Below are positions 1 through 8,328 of a DNA stretch of 64,000 bases, in pieces. This stretch comes from Phycisphaeraceae bacterium (GTDB lineage: Bacteria; Planctomycetota; Phycisphaerae; Phycisphaerales; Phycisphaeraceae), in assembly GCA_028280965.1 (NCBI GenBank), contig JANQKT010000021.1:1-64000 (forward strand), read 5' to 3'. Position 1 is the stretch's first letter; the number at the start of each line of letters is the position of its first letter. The notes under the pieces are model-generated. The model was not told where the DNA came from. It did no database searches and saw nothing but the letters and a program-made list of their open reading frames with translations. Made by a program: the position numbers and the translations under genes.

Positions 1-466
1 ACGCGACGAGGCAGGTGCGATCGATCTTGAGGGCCTCGATCAGGGCCGCGAATGCCTTGGTCGAGGGCTTGTCCATCTTGAGCCCATCGACCAGGCGGAT
101 CTCGCCATCGACCGCTTTGGCGAGCAGCGCGTTGCGATTGGCGAGCTTGCGCATCTTCGCCGGCATGTCCTGACGCCAGGAATGGCCGACCTTCGCCTTG
201 GCGTGGCCGCCGCCGCGGAGGATGTTGGCCTTCTTGTCGCCCCGGCGGGCGTTGCCCGTGCCCTTCTGCTTATACAGCTTGCGGGTCGAGCCCTCGACAT
301 CGCTGCGGGTCTTGGTCTTCTGGTTGACCGGCCGACGATTGGCGTGCAGGCGGACGTAGGCCTGCTTCAAGAGCGCGGGGCGGACTTCCCCGCCGAGCTT
401 GGACTCGTCGAGCTGCACGCTCCCGGCCTCAGCGCCGGACATGTTGTAGACGGGGATTTCGATCAT
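1..466 (-). CDS. rplD: 50S ribosomal protein L4 (3' part missing at window edge)
   Basis: The reverse strand reads M-I-E-I-P-V-Y-N-M-S-G from an ATG at 466, followed by residues typical of L4: the RPALLKQAYV helix, the RPVNQKTKTRSDVEGS loop and the KQKGTGNARRGD basic stretch that lines the exit tunnel. About 155 codons are present and the C-terminal part lies beyond base 1. L4 binds 23S rRNA early in 50S assembly and in some bacteria represses its own operon. It lies 199 bases downstream of rplC, a rather long gap for this operon, with no recognisable gene in the gap. Identification is secure; only the missing end limits it. Confidence 0.95.
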   Translation of the reverse strand, partial: MIEIPVYNMSGAEAGSVQLDESKLGGEVRPALLKQAYVRLHANRRPVNQKTKTRSDVEGSTRKLYKQKGTGNARRGDKKANILRGGGHAKAKVGHSWRQDMPAKMRKLANRNALLAKAVDGEIRLVDGLKMDKPSTKAFAALIEALKIDRTCLVA

Positions 467-665
467 CGTTTCTTACCTACGGTGCCTGCCTGCGTGAGCA
501 GACCTGCGTTGGGTTCGCCGCGAGAGGCAGGCCGGTCGGCCGATGGTTTGCCTCTTCGACTCGGTGTGGAGCCGGGTTGTCGCGACGAAGCAGTTTCAAC
601 TTGCAGCGGCCCATTCCGAACCCTCTGCAACACCCATCAGAAGTGCAACACACTTCCGGGGGGAC

Positions 666-1346
666 TTACGACGCCTTGGCGAGTCTCGCCTTCTGCTTGT
701 AAAGCCGCTTGGCCTCCTGGACGTAAAGCAGTCCCTTGTTCGCACCCGGGACCGGCCCCTTCACCAGGAGCAGGCCCTTTTCTTCATCGATGCCCACGAC
801 CTGCACGCTCCGGCAGGTCACGCGCTCGTTGCCCATCCGCCCGGCCATCCGGATGCCCTTCTTCGGGCTGCCGGTGCCGAGGTTGCTCGAACGCCCGCCG
901 ATCGAGCCGGGCGACCGGTGCTTGCGTTCAACGCCGTGGCTCGCTTCCTGGCCCTTGAAGCCGTGACGCTTCATCGATCCCTGCGTGCCCTTGCCCTTGC
1001 TCGTGCCGACGATGTCCACGAACTTGGTCTCGGCGAACACGGAAACCTTGATCTCCTGGCCTAGTTCGTACTCAGCGGCTTCGCCCTCGCCCAGCCGCAC
1101 CTCACGGTGGAACCGCTTGGGGCTCAGCCCGGCCTTCGCATCATGGCCGATCTGCTGGAACGTCGAGTTGCGGGCCTTGACATCCTCGAACGCGATCTGG
1201 ATCGCGTCGTAGCCGTCGGTCTCCGCGGTCTTGACCTGGCTGACAAAGCACGGCCCGGCCTGGATCACGGTCACCGGGATGTTCTTGCCGTCATCGTCGT
1301 ACAGCCGGGTCATCCCGACCTTCCGACCTAAAATCGCACTGGCCAT
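666..1346 (-). CDS. rplC: 50S ribosomal protein L3
   Basis: The 226-residue product begins MASAILGRKVGMTRLYDDDG, the standard L3 N-terminus, and carries the KGKGTQGSMKRHGFKGQ and PGSIG basic loops that reach towards the peptidyl-transferase centre. Length fits bacterial L3 (about 205-230). A clear AGGAG lies about 8 bases upstream of the ATG, so the start is well supported. It is the second gene of an rpsJ-rplC-rplD operon on the reverse strand, the standard S10 order. L3 is one of the first proteins to bind 23S rRNA during 50S assembly. Confidence 0.97.
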   Translation of the reverse strand: MASAILGRKVGMTRLYDDDGKNIPVTVIQAGPCFVSQVKTAETDGYDAIQIAFEDVKARNSTFQQIGHDAKAGLSPKRFHREVRLGEGEAAEYELGQEIKVSVFAETKFVDIVGTSKGKGTQGSMKRHGFKGQEASHGVERKHRSPGSIGGRSSNLGTGSPKKGIRMAGRMGNERVTCRSVQVVGIDEEKGLLLVKGPVPGANKGLLYVQEAKRLYKQKARLAKAS

Positions 1347-1439
1347 CGCTGAAGTCTCCTGGGGCGGCGGTTGCCTGGTCTTGGCGCTCGCCAGAGGACC
1401 CTGCCCCGTGTTGAATTCGAGTTCTATCTAACCGCCTTG

Positions 1440-1748
1440 CTAAGCAAGGATTTTCACAAAAACGCCGGCGGGAACGATCAGCCGGTTCAGCGCCTCGATC
1501 GTGCGGGGGCTGTAGTCCTTGATGTCGATGATCCGCTTGTGCGTGCGGATCTCGAACTGCTCGCGGCTCTTCTTGTTGACATGCGGCGACCGCAGGACGG
1601 TGTAGCGCTCGATCCGCGTGGGCAGCGGCACCGGGCCGGAGACCCGTGCGTTGGTCCGCTTGGCGTGATCGACGATCTCCTTGGCCGAGGAGTCCAAGGC
1701 CTGGTGGTCGTACGCTTCCATCCTGATTCTGATCTTGCCGGACGTCAT
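1440..1748 (-). CDS. rpsJ: 30S ribosomal protein S10
   Basis: The 102-residue product contains the S10 core: [15 protein letters not shown] at the N-terminus, the [22 protein letters not shown] loop and [14 protein letters not shown] with RIIDI. Length and motifs match the family, which forms part of the 30S head and doubles as NusE in antitermination. An AGGG lies about 10 bases before the ATG. It is the first gene of the S10 operon here; the promoter-like site at 1828-1855 and an ~80-base leader precede it. Confidence 0.97.
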   Translation of the reverse strand: MTSGKIRIRMEAYDHQALDSSAKEIVDHAKRTNARVSGPVPLPTRIERYTVLRSPHVNKKSREQFEIRTHKRIIDIKDYSPRTIEALNRLIVPAGVFVKILA

Positions 1749-1827
1749 GTCAAAGAGCCCTGGGGTTCAATCCCGTACCTCCCGATCGGGCCGCAACGTC
1801 TGCTGCCCGGCCGGAGGCGAGCCGCGT

Positions 1828-1855
1828 AGTGTAGCCAAACCCGCCCCGCTGTCAA
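1828..1855 (-). promoter_or_regulatory. Probable promoter of the S10 operon
   Basis: On the reverse strand a perfect TTGACA (1850-1855) is followed after 16 bases by TACACT (1828-1833), four of six matches to the -10 consensus. It faces rpsJ and would give a leader of roughly 70-80 bases. This is the strongest sigma70-type match seen in the window. Confidence 0.65.
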
Positions 1856-1942
1856 CGTGGGGTGGCTGGGGATGGGGCTATTTTGTTTGTTAGGGGCTCG
1901 GACGGGAACAGCCCAGACAAAACCCCGCACGCAGTGCCCTCA

Positions 1943-3364
1943 TCAAGGCCCCTGATGATCGGTGTGGATCCCGCGGATCTCGGCGATACCGATGTTTGTT
2001 TCGCTCATCCCGACATAGATCATGTACAGCCTGCCGTCGTCGTCCAGGAACAGGTCGGGGTCGCGCAGCGCCCGCCCTTTGGACTGAGCCCCCCGGGGGG
2101 TCGGCTTGAGCTCGAGTTCGCCGCCTTCCCACGCGAGTTGGGGCACGAGCAGAACCTGCTCCGTCTGATCGATTCGCCGCCAGTTTGCGGGATCAAGGCG
2201 TTCTTCTTCGTCGAGCCCTTCCAAGGACATCCTTGTCATCAGGATGGATTCGGGCATGTCACCCGCGGCGTGATAAAACGCGTAAACGGTGTTGCGGTCC
2301 GCATCGGCGTTGTAATACACGTCGATATGCCTCGCCCCTTGCCGCACCTCACCAGACGCCCAGCCGGGACGTTGTTCGGGCGGCGGCACAACCTCCCGCG
2401 CCCGCTCTGCGCCGAACATCGGCTTCGTGCCCTCGAACTCCCGCCAGTAGAACGTCTTGCCGTCGTGCCCTGCCTTGGCGGGGTTGAAGAACCCGCCGGG
2501 CTCGTCGGCGTTCGCGAACGTGGCAAGGCCCCCCGAAGCGGTGCGCAGGGGCGCCAGATTGATCGCCCCGCCAAGCGAGAAGGTCATGGTTTGCCAGACC
2601 TGCTGGCCGTCGCTCTCGCCATCGATCTGGACAACCCTGGAATACGGCCGGGAGATGACTGTTTCGCGCAGGCCATGCCCCGCCTCACCGCCCTCGTCGG
2701 GCATGTTGAAGTTAAGCCCGTATTCCGAGGTCGCCACGAAGGTGTCGTGCCCGCGGCCCTGGGCGCCGGCGAACCTCCATCCCGGCGTGCGGTGGAACGC
2801 ATGAACGAACAAGACAATCCGCTGATTGACCTCATCAACCACTGCTTCGGGTGAAGCCAGGTGCCCCTCAAGCTGAACGCCGCCGGGGAGGGCGAAGATG
2901 GGGTCACCGCCCAGGTCCATATCGAGCACGCCGCGCCCGGGAGTCTGAACCCCGGTGTTACCACCGTCGATACCCCAGGCCCGATCGATACCCTTGCCGT
3001 TCTTCGGGTTCCAGATGGTCCACTCGCCCCTCAGGCTTTCGGCCCACGCCAGGCGGATGTGGTGTCCGGTGTGGCTGCTGAAGTACAGGTAGTAGTTCGC
3101 ACTCGGGTGCGGCCTTTCGTGTGTCGGGACCCAGTCGGGCACGCGGATCATGGACGGGAAGTTTGTATTGCCCCCCGCGTTCGGCACGCTCGCGTCGATA
3201 ATCGGGTCCGGGTCTTCGCCGCCGCTATCCAGGGGATGGCCCGGAGGCCGCCCATCGATTCGGATCGCCGTGACGTCATGCGCGAAACACGACACAGCCA
3301 AAAACAATACCGACGCAAGCAAGATCCACAGAGAGCTTGCAAACATGGCGGCAATGAACCTCAT
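1943..3364 (-). CDS. Secreted five-bladed beta-propeller protein, GH43/GH32-like fold
   Basis: The 473-residue product starts with a hydrophobic signal sequence (MRFIAAMFASSLWILLASVLFLAVSCFA, residues 1-28). The mature part has repeated segments that resemble beta-propeller glycoside-hydrolase folds: NFPSMIRVPDWV, YYLYFSSHTGHHIRLAWAES, a SPEAVVDEVNQRIVLFVHAF blade and, near the end, RDPDLFLDDDGRLYMIYVG. Similar proteins are frequent in planctomycetes and are annotated as GH43-like or unknown. The substrate cannot be read from the sequence. A weak AAGGGG precedes the ATG. It lies upstream of rpsJ on the same strand but appears independently transcribed. Confidence 0.7.
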   Translation of the reverse strand: MRFIAAMFASSLWILLASVLFLAVSCFAHDVTAIRIDGRPPGHPLDSGGEDPDPIIDASVPNAGGNTNFPSMIRVPDWVPTHERPHPSANYYLYFSSHTGHHIRLAWAESLRGEWTIWNPKNGKGIDRAWGIDGGNTGVQTPGRGVLDMDLGGDPIFALPGGVQLEGHLASPEAVVDEVNQRIVLFVHAFHRTPGWRFAGAQGRGHDTFVATSEYGLNFNMPDEGGEAGHGLRETVISRPYSRVVQIDGESDGQQVWQTMTFSLGGAINLAPLRTASGGLATFANADEPGGFFNPAKAGHDGKTFYWREFEGTKPMFGAERAREVVPPPEQRPGWASGEVRQGARHIDVYYNADADRNTVYAFYHAAGDMPESILMTRMSLEGLDEEERLDPANWRRIDQTEQVLLVPQLAWEGGELELKPTPRGAQSKGRALRDPDLFLDDDGRLYMIYVGMSETNIGIAEIRGIHTDHQGP

Positions 3365-3432
3365 AATGAAAACACCCCTTTATGTCGTCCAGCTAGACAA
3401 TGCAAGGCCAGAGGCCATTACAAGGTGCCTGC

Positions 3433-3849
3433 TCAAAACTCCGTCCGGCTCACCTCGTCCAGCACGTGCTCGGCGACATAGATCGGCGTATCCCCGCTCG
3501 CGCCCAGCGCGATCGCGTCGCTCGGGCGGGCATCGATCTCTCTAACATCCGAACCACAGCGCAGAAAGATGCGGGCGAAGAACGTGTGTTCGCGGAGGTC
3601 GTTGATCTCGATGCGTTCGAGCGTGTAGCCGAGCTCATCAACCAACGACTCGAGCAGCTCGTGTGTCTGCGGGCGCGGCGGGTGCTGGCCCATCAGCCGG
3701 CGTTCGATCGCGGCGGCCTCGGTCAGGCCGATCACGATCGGGAAGACCCGGGCGTCTTCTTCGGGGACGCCCGCTTCGCGCAGCTCGACGATGTGCGTGT
3801 CGTCGGTCTCGCGGATCAGGACCCGGCAGAGCTCCATCTTGATCGACAT
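3433..3849 (-). CDS. Bifunctional nuclease family protein (DUF151)
   Basis: The 138-residue product matches the bifunctional nuclease domain: FPIVIGLTEAAAIERRLMGQ, RPQTHELLESLVDELGY and the ending DARPSDAIALGA, the family hallmark. Members have reported DNase/RNase activity; plant and mycobacterial examples are linked to stress or redox responses. An ATG at 3849 is chosen because GGAG sits 8 bases before it; a GTG at 3858 is also in frame. It lies downstream of rsmB on the same strand, with a perfect 8-bp hairpin between them. Confidence 0.85.
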   Translation of the reverse strand: MSIKMELCRVLIRETDDTHIVELREAGVPEEDARVFPIVIGLTEAAAIERRLMGQHPPRPQTHELLESLVDELGYTLERIEINDLREHTFFARIFLRCGSDVREIDARPSDAIALGASGDTPIYVAEHVLDEVSRTEF

Positions 3850-3871
3850 GGCCCACACTCCATCGCGCTAA

Positions 3872-3895
3872 GCCGTCTCGATTAAGTGAGACGGC
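3872..3895 (-). other. Hairpin between rsmB and the nuclease gene
   Basis: GCCGTCTC and GAGACGGC form a perfect 8-bp stem with an 8-base loop, just after the rsmB stop codon. No T-run follows on the reverse strand, so a role as terminator or mRNA-processing site is only possible. Confidence 0.4.
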
Positions 3896-3901
3896 GAACC
3901 A

Positions 3902-5287
3902 TCACAGACGCATCAACGCATGATAGCTGCCGTCGGTATAGGAGTCGCCTCCCCCGGAAGGGAATTGTTGATGTTCGTGAAGCAATTCAGCGCCATGCTT
4001 GACCAGACGCTTGGCCTGGTTCTGGTTCTCCGGCGGCTCGATCGAGCAGGTCGAATAAAGCAACAGCCCGCTTGGCCTGAGCCACGCGGACGCGGCGTGG
4101 ATGATCTCGCGCTGGAGCCTGACCAGTTCGCCGATCGCCTGCTGGCTGTAGCGGTAGCGCGCCTCGGGTCGGCGGGCGAGGACGCCGGTGTTAGAACACG
4201 GCACGTCGAGTAAGACAAGATCGTATTGTTGATCGCCTGATTGGTCGGGATCGATCACGCGGACGTTGGGCAGGGTTGCAGTCGCCTGCTTCAACGACTC
4301 GCGTCGGCCGGGGTGGGTGTCGGTCGCGGTGACCTGCGCTGCAGGGTGCATGAGCGCGAGCTGACGGGTCTTGGTGCCCTGGCCGGCGCAGTAGTCGAGG
4401 ATCGCCTGCGGCCGATGGTCGCGTGTGGATTCAGCCGCGAGCGACGATGCAACATCCTGTACCCGGCGGTCGGAGTGACTATCCAAGAAAGCCGGCAACG
4501 ACTCAACCGGACCAGTCCAGACGACAAACCCATCGTCATGATGCGGACGGCAATCAGACATATTTGCATCAAAATCAAAACCCTGCTCCACCGCGATCGT
4601 GGTCGGTGGGTGCTCGATGGTATGCAGGCACAGGTTGATCGTGTCGGCTTCGCCGAAGCGTGCCAGCCACTCGCGCACCAGGCGCAGCGGCATGCTTGTC
4701 GCTGCTGCCAGGTGCTTGTCCAGCACGTCGGGACCGGGCAGCACAGGCTCTTTGAGCTGCAGGGCCTTGCTACCGGGCAGCGGGATGAGTTTGGCACTGG
4801 GCGAGTACACGCCCAGGGACGGGCGGGACGCCCGCGCCATCTGCTGTTTAGCATCCTTGGTCAACCGATCGACCTGCCGCAGCACCGCGTTGACCATGCC
4901 GGTCGCGTTCGGCCGAACCAGCTTGCGCGCTAGCCCGACCGCCTGATCAACCACGGCGTAGGCGGGCAGGCGGTCGAAGAACACCAGCTGCGCCGCGCCG
5001 GACATCAGCACCGCCTGCATCGCCGGTTCGAGCCGGCGGAGCTGCTTGGACAGGTACTTCTCCAGGATGCACTGCAGCGTGAACCACCGCTGGACCGTCG
5101 TGCGATAGATCGCCAGCGCCAGCGCACGGTCTGCGGGCGACAAGCCCGACAACTCGTCCTCCGCTTCCGGAGGCGGAGGCTCGACATGCGGGAACTGCTC
5201 GGCGACGCGCGTCAGCCGCACCGCGGCCCACAGCCGGGCGTTGTCCACCGAGGGCTCTTTGCTTGTCGTTTGAGTCCGCTTACTCAC
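3902..5287 (-). CDS. rsmB: 16S rRNA (cytosine-C5) methyltransferase RsmB
   Basis: Residues 1-150 form a NusB-like RNA-binding domain (YAVVDQAVGLARKLVRPNATGMVNAVLR). The C-terminal half is a SAM-dependent RNA m5C methyltransferase with DYCAGQGTKTRQLA (SAM loop), LLDVPCSNTGVLARRPEARYR (motif IV, Cys) and LYSTCSIEPPENQ (motif VI, catalytic Cys). The 461-residue length fits RsmB/Sun, which methylates C967 of 16S rRNA in E. coli. The start is GTG at 5287, which overlaps the stop of the upstream regulator gene by eight bases (GTGAGTAA), suggesting translational coupling. Confidence 0.9.
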   Translation of the reverse strand: MSKRTQTTSKEPSVDNARLWAAVRLTRVAEQFPHVEPPPPEAEDELSGLSPADRALALAIYRTTVQRWFTLQCILEKYLSKQLRRLEPAMQAVLMSGAAQLVFFDRLPAYAVVDQAVGLARKLVRPNATGMVNAVLRQVDRLTKDAKQQMARASRPSLGVYSPSAKLIPLPGSKALQLKEPVLPGPDVLDKHLAAATSMPLRLVREWLARFGEADTINLCLHTIEHPPTTIAVEQGFDFDANMSDCRPHHDDGFVVWTGPVESLPAFLDSHSDRRVQDVASSLAAESTRDHRPQAILDYCAGQGTKTRQLALMHPAAQVTATDTHPGRRESLKQATATLPNVRVIDPDQSGDQQYDLVLLDVPCSNTGVLARRPEARYRYSQQAIGELVRLQREIIHAASAWLRPSGLLLYSTCSIEPPENQNQAKRLVKHGAELLHEHQQFPSGGGDSYTDGSYHALMRL

Positions 5288-6974
5288 CGGCAGGCGTCCG
5301 GTCCTGCGTCAGCGTCTTGCGGATCTCATCCATCAGCTGATCGACCTTGAAGGGCTTGAACAAGACCGTCGACAGACCCTCCTGCGAGGCGCGGACGATC
5401 GAGTGATTCGGGTCGTAGCCGAACCCGGTCATCAGGATCACAGGCAGGCCCTCGCGGGCGCGCTGCGCCGCTGCGTAGATCTCGTAGCCGTTGCGGTAGG
5501 GCATCTTGATGTCGGAGATGACCAGGTCGAATGCCTGCGATTCAAGGTGGTTGCAGGCCTCATACCCGTCCTTCGCGACCTCCACCTCGCAGCCGTGCTT
5601 GGCCAGCACGCTCTGGATCGTGTCGCGAATGTTCGCTTCGTCGTCGGCGACCAACACCCGTTTTCCTGACAATAAGGAGTCGCCCTGCTGCTGCTGGACC
5701 GCCTGGCTGCCGATCACCGCGTTGGGCCCGGCCTTTACGTTGTCCAGGGCCTCGCGGACCTGTTCGACATCGCTGATGATCTTGTCCAACGAAGTATGCA
5801 GCGCTTCGTCGCCGAGGTGCGCCTCCTTGAGACGGCCGCACTCGTGGACGATGTCGTTGATCGGGGACGACATCTCCTGGTACACGCTGTCGCTGATCTG
5901 GCCGGAGATGGTGTATCGCTCGACAACCAGCAGGTCGAGGATGTTCAGCGCGAGCGCGACATAACGGCCGAAGATCTCGGCGAACTGGCGGTCGTCCTCG
6001 TTGAACGTGCCGATCTTTTCCGACTCGATGTTGTAGACGCCGACGACTTCATCAAAGAGCATCAGCGGGACGGTCAGCGAGCTCTTGGAGTGCTCGAGGC
6101 CGAGCACGTAGCGCGGGTCCTTCTCCGTGTCGTGGCAGATGTACGACCGGCCGGTCGCGGCGACGTAGCCGGAGATGCCGTTGCCATCCGCCTGCGCATA
6201 GAGATCGATCTCGAGCGCCTCCGGGGGCAGGCCCTCGGCGATCACCAACTCAAGCTTGTTGCTGCGCTTGTCCAGCAGGCGGATCGCGAAGTGGTCGAAG
6301 TGCATCAAGTCCTTGCTGTACTTGATGATCTTGTCCTGCAGGAGCTTGAGCCGCTGGGGCGGGAGCAGGTCGGCGATGGCCTCGGAGTCGAGCTTGGCCA
6401 ACTCCCGGCCGGACGCGTCGATCGCGTCAATCTTGCGCTGCAGGCGCTTGCCGCTGGTCGCGTCCCAGACAACGGCGACGACCTGGACGGCCTGGCCGCG
6501 GTCGTCGGTGACCGGCGAGCAGATCATCTCGAAGTAGCGGTCCTCGACGCCGAAGGTGAATTTTTTGCTGTTGGTCTTGGTCGCCGCGCCCGATGCGCCG
6601 GTCTGTGCCGAGCCGAAGAGCTGCAGCGCCTGGCCGCAGATCCGGCGGACCTGCTCGAAGACCTCGCCGGGGTAGGTCGTCATCTTTTTGTTGGACCAGT
6701 TGCACCGGCCGGTGGCGTCCACGATGCAGACGCCCTCGCCAATGGTGTTGAGCACGACGCTGGCCTTCTCGCTGACGATCGCGCGCTCGAGCGGGAGGAA
6801 GTCGCCGACATCCGCGAAGACGCCGTGGTAGGGCTTGCCCTTCAGCGCCTCGATCGCCTCGTCGCTGGAGGCGACGACATCGACATCGAAGCTCTCGCCG
6901 AGCAGGTGGGCGATGGGGTGATCGCCCAGCACCTTGCCACCGAACACCAGGACTCTTGGGCGCTCACCACTCAT
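5280..6974 (-). CDS. PAS-GAF-receiver response regulator without a kinase domain
   Basis: The 564-residue protein has a degenerate receiver-like domain (residues 1-75; it lacks the paired acidic residues after the first strand), a PAS segment (TIGEGVCIVDATGRCNWSN), a GAF domain (about 205-355, with DHFAIRLLDKRSNKLELV and SSLTVPLMLFDEVVGVYNIE), a helical linker and a complete C-terminal receiver. That receiver retains VLVADDE, the phosphoacceptor Asp in ISDIKMP (about 488), Thr in LMTGF and Lys in LFKPF. No HisKA or HATPase domain is present, so it must be phosphorylated by a separate kinase or act as an adaptor. ATG 6974 follows GAAGAGG; a TTG at 6989 is the alternative. It overlaps rsmB by eight bases. 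Confidence 0.8.
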   Translation of the reverse strand: MSGERPRVLVFGGKVLGDHPIAHLLGESFDVDVVASSDEAIEALKGKPYHGVFADVGDFLPLERAIVSEKASVVLNTIGEGVCIVDATGRCNWSNKKMTTYPGEVFEQVRRICGQALQLFGSAQTGASGAATKTNSKKFTFGVEDRYFEMICSPVTDDRGQAVQVVAVVWDATSGKRLQRKIDAIDASGRELAKLDSEAIADLLPPQRLKLLQDKIIKYSKDLMHFDHFAIRLLDKRSNKLELVIAEGLPPEALEIDLYAQADGNGISGYVAATGRSYICHDTEKDPRYVLGLEHSKSSLTVPLMLFDEVVGVYNIESEKIGTFNEDDRQFAEIFGRYVALALNILDLLVVERYTISGQISDSVYQEMSSPINDIVHECGRLKEAHLGDEALHTSLDKIISDVEQVREALDNVKAGPNAVIGSQAVQQQQGDSLLSGKRVLVADDEANIRDTIQSVLAKHGCEVEVAKDGYEACNHLESQAFDLVISDIKMPYRNGYEIYAAAQRAREGLPVILMTGFGYDPNHSIVRASQEGLSTVLFKPFKVDQLMDEIRKTLTQDRTPAGE

Positions 6975-7001
6975 GCGTGCCTCTTCCAAACCGTAAGCGT
7001 T

Positions 7002-8051
7002 TCAGAAACGCCGGTCGATGACCGCGCCGGCCATCGCCTGCATCAGGTCGCGGGCCGGCGAGGGCTTGATCGCTGACAGCACCTCTTCGGTCGCCTGATC
7101 CACCAGCCGCCGGGCCCACTGCCGGGCGTAGTCCATCGCGCCCGAGTCGGTGACGCGGTCGGCGACGGTGTGCGCGATCTGCTGCGCCGCGCTGTCATCC
7201 AGGCCCTCTTCCGCCGCGCGGGCGAGTAAACCAGCGACGACCTCGCGTTCGGCCGTGTCGGCCTGCTGAAGATGACGGATCACCGGCAGGGTCAGCTTGC
7301 CCTTGGCCAGGTCGCGCGCGACGGATTTGCCGACGGTGTGCTCGTCGCCGGACAGATCGAGGATGTCGTCGACAATCTGAAAGGCGATGCCAAGCTTCTC
7401 GCCGTAGGCGAAGAGGGACTGGGCCAGCCGCTGGTCGCCGTTGGCCTCGGCGCCGGGGTGTCGCAGGCGAACGGGCAGCTCGCAACACAGCCCGCATAGC
7501 GCCGCGGTCTTTCGGCGGATGATCTCGAAGTAGACCCGCTCCTCCAGGTCGAGGTTGTGGCGGTTGGAGAGCTGCAGCAGCTCGCCCTCGCAGACGGTGT
7601 TGGTCGCGTGGGCGACGGCGCGGCTGATGTCGGTCCGGCCGATCGACGAGCAGAGGTGGTAGGCGTGGCTGATGAGGTAGTCGCCTAGCATTACGGCGGT
7701 CTCGTTACCACGCAGCTGGTTAATCGTCGCGCCGCGGCGGCGGACCTGCGCATCGTCGAGCACGTCGTCGTGCACGAGCGTGGCCATGTGGACCATCTCG
7801 CAGACGGCGGCGACGGTGAGGACCGGCCCGCGCAGCTCGCCGAGGTCTTCGCGTTCGCCCGCCGCCATCGCCGAGACGATGACCAGCGTCGGGCGGAGCA
7901 TCTTGCCGCGATAGCGTTCGACGTGATCGACCAGATTGTTAACGCACGCGGTGTCGCTGAGCAGCTCGGCGCTGAAGCGTTGCTGGACCTGATCGAGCAT
8001 CGCCGACAGGTTCGAGCCGAGCTGCGTGTCGTGGGGCGTCAGTAGAAGCAT
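7002..8051 (-). CDS. ispB: Polyprenyl (octaprenyl/heptaprenyl-type) diphosphate synthase
   Basis: The 349-residue product is a trans-isoprenyl diphosphate synthase. It has the first Asp-rich motif (LVHDDVLDDAQVRRRG), an upstream GKMLRPTLV, and the second Asp-rich motif (FQIVDDILDLSGDE) followed by GKSVARDLAKGKLTLP. The two residues just before the first Asp motif are small-to-medium, consistent with a long product. It probably makes the side chain of menaquinone or ubiquinone; chain length cannot be deduced. It ends 27 bases upstream of the regulator gene, so the three genes may be cotranscribed. Confidence 0.85.
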   Translation of the reverse strand: MLLLTPHDTQLGSNLSAMLDQVQQRFSAELLSDTACVNNLVDHVERYRGKMLRPTLVIVSAMAAGEREDLGELRGPVLTVAAVCEMVHMATLVHDDVLDDAQVRRRGATINQLRGNETAVMLGDYLISHAYHLCSSIGRTDISRAVAHATNTVCEGELLQLSNRHNLDLEERVYFEIIRRKTAALCGLCCELPVRLRHPGAEANGDQRLAQSLFAYGEKLGIAFQIVDDILDLSGDEHTVGKSVARDLAKGKLTLPVIRHLQQADTAEREVVAGLLARAAEEGLDDSAAQQIAHTVADRVTDSGAMDYARQWARRLVDQATEEVLSAIKPSPARDLMQAMAGAVIDRRF

Positions 8052-8199
8052 CCGGGCTCGCGTCTGCGGGGGAGTTGATCGGCCGGTCGGTGCCGAACTG
8101 TCTATTGTAAGTCGGCATCACGCCCGGCGTCACGCAAAATCTGAACCGGGGCTTATACGGACGCGCCAACGACCGGATTTATAGCCGGGTCCAACCGGT

Positions 8200-8226
8200 T
8201 TGACACCCTAATTCGGCCGATCTAAC
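8200..8226 (+). promoter_or_regulatory. Possible promoter of the kinase gene
   Basis: A perfect TTGACA (8200-8205) is followed by TCTAAC (8221-8226) after 15 bases. The spacing is short and the -10 is imperfect. The rest of the 277-base divergent gap (8052-8328) shows no other feature. Confidence 0.35.
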
Positions 8227-8328
8227 CTTCGATGCTCCACGGAGTCGGGCAGCAGTGCGGCCGGCCCCGACCCTTCGGCGCGTCCTTCCGACACTGGCTG
8301 CCTGCTTCCCGATTGTCCTTCACCCGCC

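Noticed and set aside
182-958. A plus-strand gene across rplC and rplD
   Set aside because: It is antisense to two secure ribosomal protein genes and has shadow-frame composition (Arg, Pro, Ala and Gly rich).
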